NCBI GenBank assembly: GCA_003644295.1
Contig: QNBZ01000042.1
Location: 1 to 8,257, forward strand
Direction: 5' to 3'
DNA: 8,257 nucleotides
DNA from: Planctomycetota bacterium
Lineage (GTDB): Bacteria; Planctomycetota; Phycisphaerae; Sedimentisphaerales; Anaerobacaceae
Part shown: positions 1 to 6,390 of the stretch, piece by piece
How positions within the stretch are numbered: the stretch's first letter is position 1
Layout of the letters: the number at the start of each line of letters is the position of its first letter
Position numbers and translations under genes: made by a program
The notes under the pieces: model-generated
The model's input: the letters and a program-made list of their open reading frames with translations, nothing else
Database searches by the model: none
Told to the model about the DNA's origin: nothing

Positions 1-770
1 CGTATTGAACGGGTCGCACGAACGTAACTGTAGAATTCTATACTATCGGATATTTTGCTTTTCTTTCTGATTCCCGCCGTGTCAATGACTACTATGGTTT
101 TGCCGTTCTTTTCAAAACGTACATCAACGGCGTCTCTGGTTGTCCCTGGCGTCTCGCTGACGATGACTCTTTCGCTGCCGGCCATAGCGTTGACAAGTGT
201 ACTCTTGCCGGCGTTTCGCTTGCCGACTATTGCCAGTTTCATAGCCGGCTTTTTGGGCTTTTCCGGCTCGAGATGTTCGAGTTTCTCAAAAATTTTGTCA
301 AGCAAAACAGATTTATTAAGATTGTTCGTTGCGGATATACAGAGGAACTCGCCGAAACCAAGCCGGGAGAATTCGCCGGCGGCAGGGAACATCCGGGCGG
401 TGTCTGCCTTGTTGGCCACGCCTATTATTTCGAGATTTTCTTTACGAAGAAGACGAGCTATTTTCTCATCCAGAGGAACAACGCCGTCGCGAATATCGAC
501 CATAAACAATACAAGACCGGCTGATTCAATCGCTTTGCGGATTTGCTGTTCGATATGTTCGCCGAGTTCATCGCTGTCGATTATTCCGTATCCGCCGGTA
601 TCTATTAGCTCGAAGTACCGCTCGTTTTTTTCGATGATTGTGCTGATACGGTCTCTTGTAACGCCGGCGGTTGGCTCAACGATACTTATCATTTCGCCGG
701 CCAGTGCGTTTAAGAGACTGCTTTTGCCCACATTGGGCCGACCGATTATTGCTACTATTGGTAATGCCAT
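1..770 (-). CDS. der: Ribosome assembly GTPase Der (EngA), partial at the window edge
   Basis: Der is a tandem-GTPase protein needed for maturation of the 50S ribosomal subunit. Reading the minus strand from the ATG at 770-768 gives 256 residues before the window ends; the family is usually about 440-490 residues, so the rest of domain 2 and the KH-like C-terminal domain lie outside. Domain 1 shows G1 GRPNVGKS (residues 10-17), G2 GVTRD (36-40), G3 DTGG (57-60), G4 NKAD (120-123) and G5 SAT (146-148). After a charged linker (about 165-177) domain 2 begins with G1 GKRNAGKS (183-190), TPGTTRD (207-213) and DTAG (230-233). The domain 2 P-loop has Ala where Val is usual, but the Lys and Ser are kept. 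A GGAAAG Shine-Dalgarno about 6 nt upstream supports this start. The gene diverges from the exported protease gene. Two P-loops in one chain make Der near certain, rather than Era or another single-domain GTPase. Confidence 0.95.
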   Translation of the reverse strand, partial: MALPIVAIIGRPNVGKSSLLNALAGEMISIVEPTAGVTRDRISTIIEKNERYFELIDTGGYGIIDSDELGEHIEQQIRKAIESAGLVLFMVDIRDGVVPLDEKIARLLRKENLEIIGVANKADTARMFPAAGEFSRLGFGEFLCISATNNLNKSVLLDKIFEKLEHLEPEKPKKPAMKLAIVGKRNAGKSTLVNAMAGSERVIVSETPGTTRDAVDVRFEKNGKTIVVIDTAGIRKKSKISDSIEFYSYVRATRSI

Positions 771-801
771 AATTTCTTTCCAAATCTAACCGCGAGAATT
801 G

Positions 802-810
802 ATTATAGCA
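802..810 (-). promoter_or_regulatory. Extended -10 promoter of der
   Basis: On the minus strand this reads TGCTATAAT: a perfect -10 hexamer (802-807) with the TGN extension (808-810). There is no good -35 box at 16-18 bp, which extended -10 promoters tolerate. The predicted transcription start is near 795, giving a leader of about 25 nt before the der ATG. Confidence 0.6.
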
Positions 811-823
811 GAATCTGCTGTAA
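803..823. repeat. Operator-like palindrome over the der -10 box
   Basis: AGCAGA (807-812) and TCTGCT (814-819) are perfect inverted arms around one base. The dyad continues with TTA (803-805) against TAA (821-823), broken only at 806/820. It overlaps the der -10 box, as an operator would. It may also be chance, because part of it is simply the TGCTATAAT promoter core. No known repressor site is recognised. Confidence 0.35.
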
Positions 824-860
824 AACCCCGATAAAATTTGTCGTGGTTTCACGCAGGGTT

Positions 861-889
861 TTGACTTTTTTGTTGGTAAATGATATAAT
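861..889 (+). promoter_or_regulatory. Near-consensus sigma-70 type promoter of the exported protease gene
   Basis: TTGACT (861-866) is followed by a 17-bp spacer and a perfect TATAAT (884-889) carrying a TG extension (881-882). The predicted start is near 896, giving a leader of about 28 nt. A GAGG Shine-Dalgarno (912-915) stands 8 nt before the ATG at 924. This is the strongest-looking promoter in the window. Confidence 0.75.
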
Positions 890-923
890 AGCCGCCAAGC
901 TGATATTGAACGAGGTGTAGCTT

Positions 924-2249
924 ATGGTTAAATATGCCGCCTTTATCCTTGCTGTTGTTCTTTGTTTTTCCAACTGCTTAGCCGACACGTTCACTAACCG
1001 CTTGACCGGCGAAACGTTCAACGGCTATGCCACCCTGAATAAAAAAGGCAATAAAACGCAAGTGCGCATCGAAGGTAAAACGCCGCGATACATTTATCTC
1101 AATGAGTATAAAATCCAGCGAAATCACCTTGGTCGTAAAAACAAGGTGTTTATTTTCTCCATAAACGATTCGATTGACCTGTTCTGCGAAACCGAGGCCT
1201 TTGAAGAAGCGATTGTTTTAGCTGCCAACCAGGGGCCGTTATTTATTCTCATTAAGATTGACACGCCGGGCGGCCGAGTTGATTTGGCACAGCGATTATG
1301 TACGGCAATCACCAGGATAGATAACTGCGATACGGTCGCTTATGTCAACGGCGATAAGTTCGGCGGGGCGTTTTCAGCGGGAGCAATAGTAGCGCTGGCC
1401 TGCGACAAGGTTTATATGCGCAAAGGCACAGCTATCGGCGCAGCAGCAGCTTATATGCGGACAACCGCAGGCAGTAAAGCAGTTGAAAAAGTTTATAGCA
1501 AGGATATTAGCGAGAAATTTAACTCGGCCTGGCTGGGTTATTGTGCCGCCGTTGCCGAGCGGAATAATCGTCCAGGGCTGCTTGTAAAAGCGATGGTGAA
1601 TGCGAATATTGCCGTGGTGGAGGTGGTAAAGAACAACAAACGTTTCTTTATCACGCCCAGCGGTAGAAAGTCAAAGCAAACCGTTATTCGCAACTGGAGC
1701 AAGAAAGGTTCGCTGCTTACGTTGACGGCTGCCGAGGCGGCCCAGACCGGCATCGCAGATGGGATGGTGGCTTCGCAAGCGGACATTTTTGTCGGACTTG
1801 GGGCCGCAGGGGCAGGGCAGGTTCGCGACAGCAGTATCTCCAGAGCCAGAAAAAAGTTTGAAAAGGCCCGGCAAAAACTTGACAAGATTCTTTCTTCCAT
1901 AAGTTATCTTGAGAACCAGGCCGCCGCCGTTGCAAAGACGCTTGAGGCCGCTGAAGAGCAAATTACCAGCTTCGGCGGAGTGGTTTATGACAGGGGCTAT
2001 AGCCCATATTGGACGCTGCATCCTGGGATAGATATTGACCAATGGGAGCGAATGCTTGCAGACCGCGATGCGCTGCTGGATGAGTTGACCGATATCTCTG
2101 CGGCGCTGATACGGGGCTATAAAAAAGCGCTGCCGCTCGCAGGAAAACATCCGGATTTGGCCTACCACACGGCTTCTCTGCGAAAGGGGCTGGAATCAGC
2201 AGAAGCTACATACAGAGAGACGCGTTTTCGGCCTCGCTATTTTTATTAG
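924..2249 (+). CDS. Exported ClpP-fold serine protease (NfeD N-domain / S49-like)
   Basis: The 441-residue product resembles the protease domain of membrane-bound NfeD (1510-N) and SppA-type ClpP-fold enzymes, which cleave peptides with a Ser-Lys dyad outside the cytoplasm. A signal peptide is visible (residues 1-20, cleavage likely after CLA); the Cys at 18 is not in a proper lipobox. Residues 21-80 form an unassigned block (TGETFNGY, then NEYKIQRNHLGRKNKV). The ClpP fold follows: IDTPGGRVD (112-120), GGAFSAG with probable nucleophile Ser151, KGTAIGAA (167-174), and a likely general-base Lys198 by motif alignment with the archaeal enzyme (Lys193 is the alternative). LTAAEAAQTGIADGMV (267-282) matches the usual end of the domain. 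Residues 303-345 are a charged, coiled-coil-like helix and the tail is unrecognised. No transmembrane segments or NfeD OB domain follow, unlike classical NfeD. The fold is fairly sure; activity and substrate are inferred or unknown. Confidence 0.75.
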   Translation: MVKYAAFILAVVLCFSNCLADTFTNRLTGETFNGYATLNKKGNKTQVRIEGKTPRYIYLNEYKIQRNHLGRKNKVFIFSINDSIDLFCETEAFEEAIVLAANQGPLFILIKIDTPGGRVDLAQRLCTAITRIDNCDTVAYVNGDKFGGAFSAGAIVALACDKVYMRKGTAIGAAAAYMRTTAGSKAVEKVYSKDISEKFNSAWLGYCAAVAERNNRPGLLVKAMVNANIAVVEVVKNNKRFFITPSGRKSKQTVIRNWSKKGSLLTLTAAEAAQTGIADGMVASQADIFVGLGAAGAGQVRDSSISRARKKFEKARQKLDKILSSISYLENQAAAVAKTLEAAEEQITSFGGVVYDRGYSPYWTLHPGIDIDQWERMLADRDALLDELTDISAALIRGYKKALPLAGKHPDLAYHTASLRKGLESAEATYRETRFRPRYFY

Positions 2250-2262
2250 AGACATATTACAC

Positions 2263-2298
2263 GAATAGCGCCGACCACAAAAATTAAAGGCACTATTC
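2263..2298. terminator. Weak hairpin between convergent genes
   Basis: GAATAGCGCC (2263-2272) pairs with GGCACTATTC (2289-2298) at nine of ten positions across a 16-nt loop, in the 43-bp gap between the two convergent genes and just over the stop codon of the minus-strand gene. Neither strand has a U-tract after it, so it is at best a weak bidirectional terminator or a 3' end stabiliser. Confidence 0.3.
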
Positions 2299-3651
2299 AC
2301 TGAACCAATTTGCTTCCCAAAGCCAATTTTCCGCAAAGTCGGCAAAATCTCTGAGATTGACAATGCCATCGGAGTTTATATCAAAATGGTTACGGTAGTC
2401 GCCCGGAGTGTGGTTAATTTCGCAGTCGTTGCAATCGCAGCCGCCCTGAAAGATGACAGAGCCACCTATGAGGTCAATAGTGCCGTCACACGTTGTATGG
2501 CCTGTAATCAAGGTTTGGCCGTCGCTGATTTCCAGAGTCGCTCCCGCAGGTATATTTACATCGCCGACAATATTCGTCGGGCCGGTAAGCTTGATTATGC
2601 CATTTGGCTCAATGACAACATCGCCGGTAATCCCGCCAAAGCCAACGAAATTTGCATCGGCTGTTTGTGTAATCGTTGTTGCAGCGAGGGTTCCGCCAAG
2701 CAATTCAATTTCTCCGTTTGCCTGGTTAAATAGATTACAGTAGAATGTTACACATCCGCTGCCTTTCACCTCTATTTTCTCCAGATTGCTTACATCTTCT
2801 TGGCCTGGTTCAATAAATGCCGGATTCGCATGCAAAAAACAACCCGGCTCACATCCCAAGGTTCCATTATTGGAGATAGCATTGTTTTCAGTGGTGATAA
2901 CAAGTGAGCCGCCGCTGGCATAAATCACACCTTCATTTTGCAATAACTCACCTTCGTCTTCAGTGCAAAGGTTACCCCATCCCTGGATAACACCGTTGCT
3001 GTCATTGAGTATTCTGTTGGCCACACAATCAGCAGCACAAAGATTAATTTGACCCACATTGTGCAGCGTACCTTCTACATACATTTGAACACCTGGTCCC
3101 CACATCCAGATAGTACCTGCATTTTCCAAATTGAGGCCGCCCACAGCATCCCCCTCAATCTCAATATCCCCTTCAAGCTCCAATTTCGCATTTACCCGAT
3201 TGTACAGGTTGCCGTCGATTTCTAAATCATCCAGATAACACCATGCCCCGGTAACATTGTTTACATCGCCGCAAATCTTAATCCTATCAATCTCGAGAAG
3301 ACCATAATTTGTCAGGCCGTTCGGCTCATCGAGTATAAGCTCAATCCGGTCGGACGTCCACTTTTCAAGATTGAGGTCATCACCGATAACATTGCAATCC
3401 AACTGATTTATTGTATGGCTCTGTGTCAGGCCTATTCTTATACTATTGTCATCCGTTATTACAGCAGCAATCTTTACGTTAAAAGTATTCGTCGCATTGT
3501 TATCCGGCACAATGGCAGGGTCCCAATTGCTTGCGTCCTCCCACGTACCTTCCTTGCCGCCGACCCAATTTGAATCGATTACCTCAGCTTGAACCTCACA
3601 AGTCGAAAAAAATAATATTACGGCTGTTAAAGTTAATACTTTACTAAACAT
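2293..3651 (-). CDS. Secreted beta-repeat protein with C-terminal dockerin-like calcium loop
   Basis: The 452-residue product has a signal peptide (1-22, cleavage after VQA). The mature N-terminus reads NWVGGKEGTWEDASNW (28-43), a motif seen at the start of beta-helix or autotransporter-like secreted proteins of planctomycetes. Residues 60-400 are short, irregular beta-strand repeats rich in Gly, Asn, Ile and Leu (such as NNGTLGCEPG, ANGEIELLGGTL, PAGATLEISDGQTL), suggesting a beta-solenoid. About 14 Cys remain in the mature chain, including the cluster C405, C407, C410. The end has one dockerin type I half-repeat, DINSDGIVNLRDF (424-436; ligands D424, N426, D428, D435), followed by ADFAENWLW. 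A full cellulosomal dockerin has two such repeats, so cohesin binding is doubtful and a sorting or calcium-binding role is equally possible. No catalytic motif is visible. An AGGAGGAGG Shine-Dalgarno 6 nt upstream fixes the start. The class is clear; the function is unknown. Confidence 0.8.
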   Translation of the reverse strand: MFSKVLTLTAVILFFSTCEVQAEVIDSNWVGGKEGTWEDASNWDPAIVPDNNATNTFNVKIAAVITDDNSIRIGLTQSHTINQLDCNVIGDDLNLEKWTSDRIELILDEPNGLTNYGLLEIDRIKICGDVNNVTGAWCYLDDLEIDGNLYNRVNAKLELEGDIEIEGDAVGGLNLENAGTIWMWGPGVQMYVEGTLHNVGQINLCAADCVANRILNDSNGVIQGWGNLCTEDEGELLQNEGVIYASGGSLVITTENNAISNNGTLGCEPGCFLHANPAFIEPGQEDVSNLEKIEVKGSGCVTFYCNLFNQANGEIELLGGTLAATTITQTADANFVGFGGITGDVVIEPNGIIKLTGPTNIVGDVNIPAGATLEISDGQTLITGHTTCDGTIDLIGGSVIFQGGCDCNDCEINHTPGDYRNHFDINSDGIVNLRDFADFAENWLWEANWFSE

Positions 3652-3657
3652 AATCCG

Positions 3658-3666
3658 CCTCCTCCT
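3658..3666 (-). promoter_or_regulatory. Strong Shine-Dalgarno of the dockerin protein gene
   Basis: The minus strand reads AGGAGGAGG, 6 nt before the ATG at 3651. It is the best ribosome binding site in the window and settles the start codon of the secreted protein. Confidence 0.8.
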
Positions 3667-3710
3667 TTTTTGAATTGAGTAAAAGATTAATTGCTCAAAA
3701 AGCGGGTAGA

Positions 3711-3739
3711 ATCATAGCAGATTTTTGTTTTATATGCAA
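3711..3739 (-). promoter_or_regulatory. Promoter of the dockerin protein gene
   Basis: On the minus strand, TTGCAT (3739-3734) is followed by a 17-bp spacer and TATGAT (3716-3711) with a TGC extension. The predicted start near 3704 leaves a leader of about 52 nt. The core CTGCTATRAT is shared with the der promoter. The -35 box lies in the outer end of the inverted repeat at 3737-3782. Confidence 0.6.
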
Positions 3740-3782
3740 GAAAAACGGGTTGGCCGGATTTATGCAGACCCGTTTTTTCTTG
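3737..3782. repeat. Long inverted repeat between divergent promoters
   Basis: The left arm (3737-3750, CAAGAAAAACGGGT) and right arm (3768-3782, ACCCGTTTTTTCTTG) are complementary over 14 bp apart from one extra T, with a 17-bp centre. The hairpin with flanking T-run resembles a bidirectional terminator, but both neighbouring genes are transcribed away from it. Its outer ends contribute the TTG of the -35 box of each divergent promoter, so a shared operator is an alternative reading. Confidence 0.65.
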
Positions 3783-3809
3783 ACAATAGCATTTCAAGCT
3801 TGTTATCTA
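3780..3809 (+). promoter_or_regulatory. Probable topA promoter
   Basis: A perfect TTGACA (3780-3785) is followed by an 18-bp spacer and TATCTA (3804-3809), preceded by a TGT extension (3801-3803). The -10 is poor (three of six), offset by the perfect -35 and the TG. A second candidate -10, GATAAT (3831-3836), lacks a matching -35. Confidence 0.45.
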
Positions 3810-3840
3810 CTCTCACGTTAATTTGTTTCGGATAATAAAA

Positions 3841-3861
3841 CCCCCGAGATAAACTGGGGGG
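3841..3861 (+). promoter_or_regulatory. C/G hairpin in the topA leader
   Basis: CCCCC (3841-3845) pairs with GGGGG inside the G-run 3856-3861, with an inner AG/CT pair across a G-G mismatch and an ATAAA loop. It ends 22 nt before the topA ATG and lies inside the predicted leader. No U-run follows closely, so it is not an obvious terminator. It may shape translation or stability of the message. Confidence 0.4.
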
Positions 3862-3883
3862 CTAAATAAAACATAAGCAAAAT

Positions 3884-6241
3884 ATGGCAAAGGCAAATAA
3901 ATCTCTGGTGATTGTCGAATCGCCGGCTAAAGCGAAAACAATCAACAAATATCTCGGCCCCGGCTTCGAGGTAAAGGCCTCAATGGGACACATCCGCGAC
4001 CTGCCGTCGAAAGGAATCAATGTCGATATAGAAAATGATTTCAAGCCGACTTACGATATAATGCCCGGTAAAAAACGCATCGTTACATCGTTAAAAGCCG
4101 CGGCGAAAAAATGCGAACGCCTTTATTTGGCCACCGACCTCGACCGTGAAGGCGAAGCAATCGCCTGGCACCTGGCGCAAATCCTCGGTGTGCCGGAAGA
4201 AAAAACCTACCGTGTAATTTTTAATGCGATAACACGAAACGCAATAAATGACGCCTTCGCCAAGCCGGGAAAGCTCGATATGAACAAGGTTATGGCACAG
4301 CAGGCAAGGCGAATTCTCGACCGAATAGTGGGCTATCAGATTTCCCCGCTGCTGTGGAAGAAAGTCGCCCGCGGTCTTTCAGCTGGTAGAGTGCAATCAG
4401 TTACCGTCAAAATGGTCGTTGAAAAAGAGAGGGAAATCCGCAATTTCAAACCACAGGAATACTGGCTTATCCCCGCTATATTTACCACCGATTTGCAGAC
4501 CAACTATCACCAGCAATGGCTCGATTTCATCAGCCCTAAACAAAAAGACGACAAAGGCCCTACTATTGCCGAGCAAAGTAAATGGCTCACGGAGCATAAC
4601 GCCTTCAAGGCGGAACTGTACAAAGTTGGCGAGGAGAAATTCCATGCGTCCAGCAAAGAACAGGCCGAGCGGATTTACAACGCTCTGAAAGATGCCGACT
4701 TTAAGCTTGCAGATTTGCAAACCAAACAATCTGTGTCCCGGCCTTTGGCTCCTTTTATCACTTCAACGCTCCAGCAGGCCGCCGCAAACCGGATGGGTTT
4801 TTCAGCGAAAAAAACTATGGCGGTAGCGCAGCAATTATACGAAGGTATCGACCTGGGTTCGATGGGATTTCTGGGACTTATTACCTATATGAGGACCGAC
4901 AGCACTCACCTCTCGAACGAGGCAATCAACGATGCCCGCAATCATATCAAGAGGCGTTACGGCGGCGATTACCTGCCTGAAAAAGCCAACATCTACGCTT
5001 CGAAGAAAACCGCCCAGCAGGCCCACGAAGCTATTCATCCGACTGACGTTGACCTTACGCCTTCGGATATAAAGCCGTTGGTAACCGATGAGCAGTTCAA
5101 ACTCTACAACATTATATGGCGCCGTTTCGTAGCGTGCCAGATGACGCCGGCCAGATGGAATATAACCAATCTCAACATCACCGCTGAAACGTCGGTCGGC
5201 CAATGTCAATACAGAGCCAGCGGTCGAACGCTGGTCTTTGACGGCTTTACAAAAGTATGGCCTACTTCATCAGAACAGCAGCAACTGCCGGCAATGAAAC
5301 CAGAACAGAAACTCGCAGCGGTGGATATTAAAGCCCAACAGCATTTTACCAAACCGCCGGCTCGATATACCGAGGCGTCTTTGATTAAAGCGCTCGAAAA
5401 GGAAGGCATCGGTCGGCCAAGCACCTATGCCCCAATCATAAGCACCATCCAGGAGCGTGGATATGTCGAACAGATAGACAAAAAGTTCTTCGCCACAGAC
5501 CTTGGCGAAGTTGTTACCGACAAGCTGTGCGATTACTTCCCGAAAATAATGGATATTGCCTTCACCGGCTATATGGAAGAGCAATTCGATAAAATCGAAG
5601 AGCAGCACCTTGACTGGCTCGGCGTTTTGCAGGAGTTTTACACCCCATTTAAGCAAAACCTTGACACTGCGGCCAAGAAGATGAAACACGCCAAGGCCGA
5701 AACTGCCCCCAGTGAATATAAATGCCCGAAATGTGGTGAGCCGCTGGTCTATAGATTCGGCAAAAACGGAAAGTTTCTTAGCTGTTCAAAATACCCCGCC
5801 TGTAAATTTGCCTGTCCCTGCGACAGGGATGGCAAAATGGTCGAAGAAAAAGTAAGTGAGCATAAATGCCCTGTCTGCGGAAAGCCGATGGTTTATAAGC
5901 GTGGCCGATTCGGCCCGTTTCTGGGCTGCTCGGATTACCCTGCCTGCAAAACCATCCTCAATATTGACAAGGACGGCAACATCCTGCCGCCGAAGCCGCC
6001 GCCGGAGCCGACCGGAATAAAATGCTATAAGTGCAAAGACGGCGAACTGGTAATCAGGCAGAGCAAAAAAGGCCCGTTCCTCGGCTGTAACAAATTTCCA
6101 AAGTGCAGAACCATCATCAGTATTAAGCAATTGGATAATCTAAAGCAATTGCAGTCCGAAGGTAAATGGCCGCCGAAAACTTGGGAAGAAGCCGACAAAA
6201 TCCTCGGCAGAAAGAAATCAAAAAGCAAAACGGTGTCTTGA
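3884..6241 (+). CDS. topA: DNA topoisomerase I (type IA)
   Basis: TopA relaxes negatively supercoiled DNA by cutting one strand through a 5'-phosphotyrosine link. The 785-residue product is complete. The Toprim domain opens with VIVESPAKAKTINKYLG (Glu12) and carries the metal-binding triad in ATDLDREGEAIAWHL (D85, D87, E89). The core includes GRVQSVTVKMVVEKE and the active-site Tyr335 in ITYMRTDS; EGIGRPSTYAPII is also typical. Three C4 zinc ribbons follow: C614/C617/C634/C640, C662/C665/C682/C688 and C714/C717/C735/C741. A proline-rich linker (702-709) separates ribbons 2 and 3, and a CPC (644-646) follows ribbon 1. The tail is basic. Length is slightly below E. coli TopA (865). The ATG at 3884 is the only possible start near the conserved N-terminus, since an in-frame TAA lies at 3863, yet it has no Shine-Dalgarno. 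Its leader is A-rich and carries a hairpin. Topoisomerase III is excluded by the zinc ribbons. Confidence 0.97.
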   Translation: MAKANKSLVIVESPAKAKTINKYLGPGFEVKASMGHIRDLPSKGINVDIENDFKPTYDIMPGKKRIVTSLKAAAKKCERLYLATDLDREGEAIAWHLAQILGVPEEKTYRVIFNAITRNAINDAFAKPGKLDMNKVMAQQARRILDRIVGYQISPLLWKKVARGLSAGRVQSVTVKMVVEKEREIRNFKPQEYWLIPAIFTTDLQTNYHQQWLDFISPKQKDDKGPTIAEQSKWLTEHNAFKAELYKVGEEKFHASSKEQAERIYNALKDADFKLADLQTKQSVSRPLAPFITSTLQQAAANRMGFSAKKTMAVAQQLYEGIDLGSMGFLGLITYMRTDSTHLSNEAINDARNHIKRRYGGDYLPEKANIYASKKTAQQAHEAIHPTDVDLTPSDIKPLVTDEQFKLYNIIWRRFVACQMTPARWNITNLNITAETSVGQCQYRASGRTLVFDGFTKVWPTSSEQQQLPAMKPEQKLAAVDIKAQQHFTKPPARYTEASLIKALEKEGIGRPSTYAPIISTIQERGYVEQIDKKFFATDLGEVVTDKLCDYFPKIMDIAFTGYMEEQFDKIEEQHLDWLGVLQEFYTPFKQNLDTAAKKMKHAKAETAPSEYKCPKCGEPLVYRFGKNGKFLSCSKYPACKFACPCDRDGKMVEEKVSEHKCPVCGKPMVYKRGRFGPFLGCSDYPACKTILNIDKDGNILPPKPPPEPTGIKCYKCKDGELVIRQSKKGPFLGCNKFPKCRTIISIKQLDNLKQLQSEGKWPPKTWEEADKILGRKKSKSKTVS

Positions 6242-6256
6242 GCGCGACAGAGCCGA

Positions 6257-6270
6257 GCGGCGTAAGCCGC
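6257..6270 (+). terminator. Small GC hairpin after topA, doubtful terminator
   Basis: GCGGC (6257-6261) and GCCGC (6266-6270) form a perfect 5-bp stem with a GTAA tetraloop, 15 nt after the topA stop. No U-tract follows, so it is not a standard intrinsic terminator; it could stabilise the 3' end of the topA message. Confidence 0.3.
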
Positions 6271-6322
6271 CGGACAATATTTACCCATTGATTTATTCAC
6301 AGGGTTTCATAGTTTATATCAC

Positions 6323-6351
6323 TTGACGGATTGGGGCAGTGTTCATAAACT
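6323..6351 (+). promoter_or_regulatory. Promoter of argB-argD
   Basis: TTGACG (6323-6328), a 17-bp spacer and TAAACT (6346-6351) place a transcription start near 6358 and a leader of about 33 nt. I see no convincing ArgR-type palindrome or riboswitch fold here. The rest of the 149-bp gap after topA holds only the small hairpin. Confidence 0.55.
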
Positions 6352-6378
6352 TACTTCTTTGTTTAACCTCTATTTTTC

Positions 6379-6384
6379 AGGAAG
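6379..6384 (+). promoter_or_regulatory. Shine-Dalgarno fixing the GTG start of argB
   Basis: AGGAAG lies 6 nt before the GTG at 6391. The overlapping ATG at 6389 is followed at once by TGA and cannot be used, so GTG is the start. Confidence 0.65.
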
Positions 6385-6390
6385 TTTGAT

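Noticed and set aside
55..789. A long plus-strand open frame of 244 codons opposite der
   Set aside because: It is the antisense shadow of der, whose minus-strand translation has all GTPase motifs; the plus-strand product is Ser-rich with no recognisable domain.
924..986. Lipoprotein signal at Cys18 of the exported protease
   Set aside because: The residues before the Cys (Phe-Ser-Asn) do not make a lipobox; ordinary signal peptidase cleavage after CLA fits better.
803..1021. A 72-codon minus-strand frame upstream of der
   Set aside because: It overlaps both divergent promoters and the start of the protease gene, and shows no domain or ribosome site.
2386..2743. Plus-strand frames of about 100 codons inside the dockerin gene
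   Set aside because: Shadows of the minus-strand gene, which has a signal peptide, a calcium loop and a strong Shine-Dalgarno.
3741..3778. The inverted repeat with a T-run read as an intrinsic terminator
   Set aside because: Both flanking genes are transcribed away from it and no gene ends into it, so termination of a known transcript is not its obvious role; kept as a repeat.
6242..6390. Riboswitch, ArgR operator or small RNA in the topA-argB gap
   Set aside because: Apart from one small tetraloop hairpin and the promoter, no conserved fold or palindrome could be recognised.
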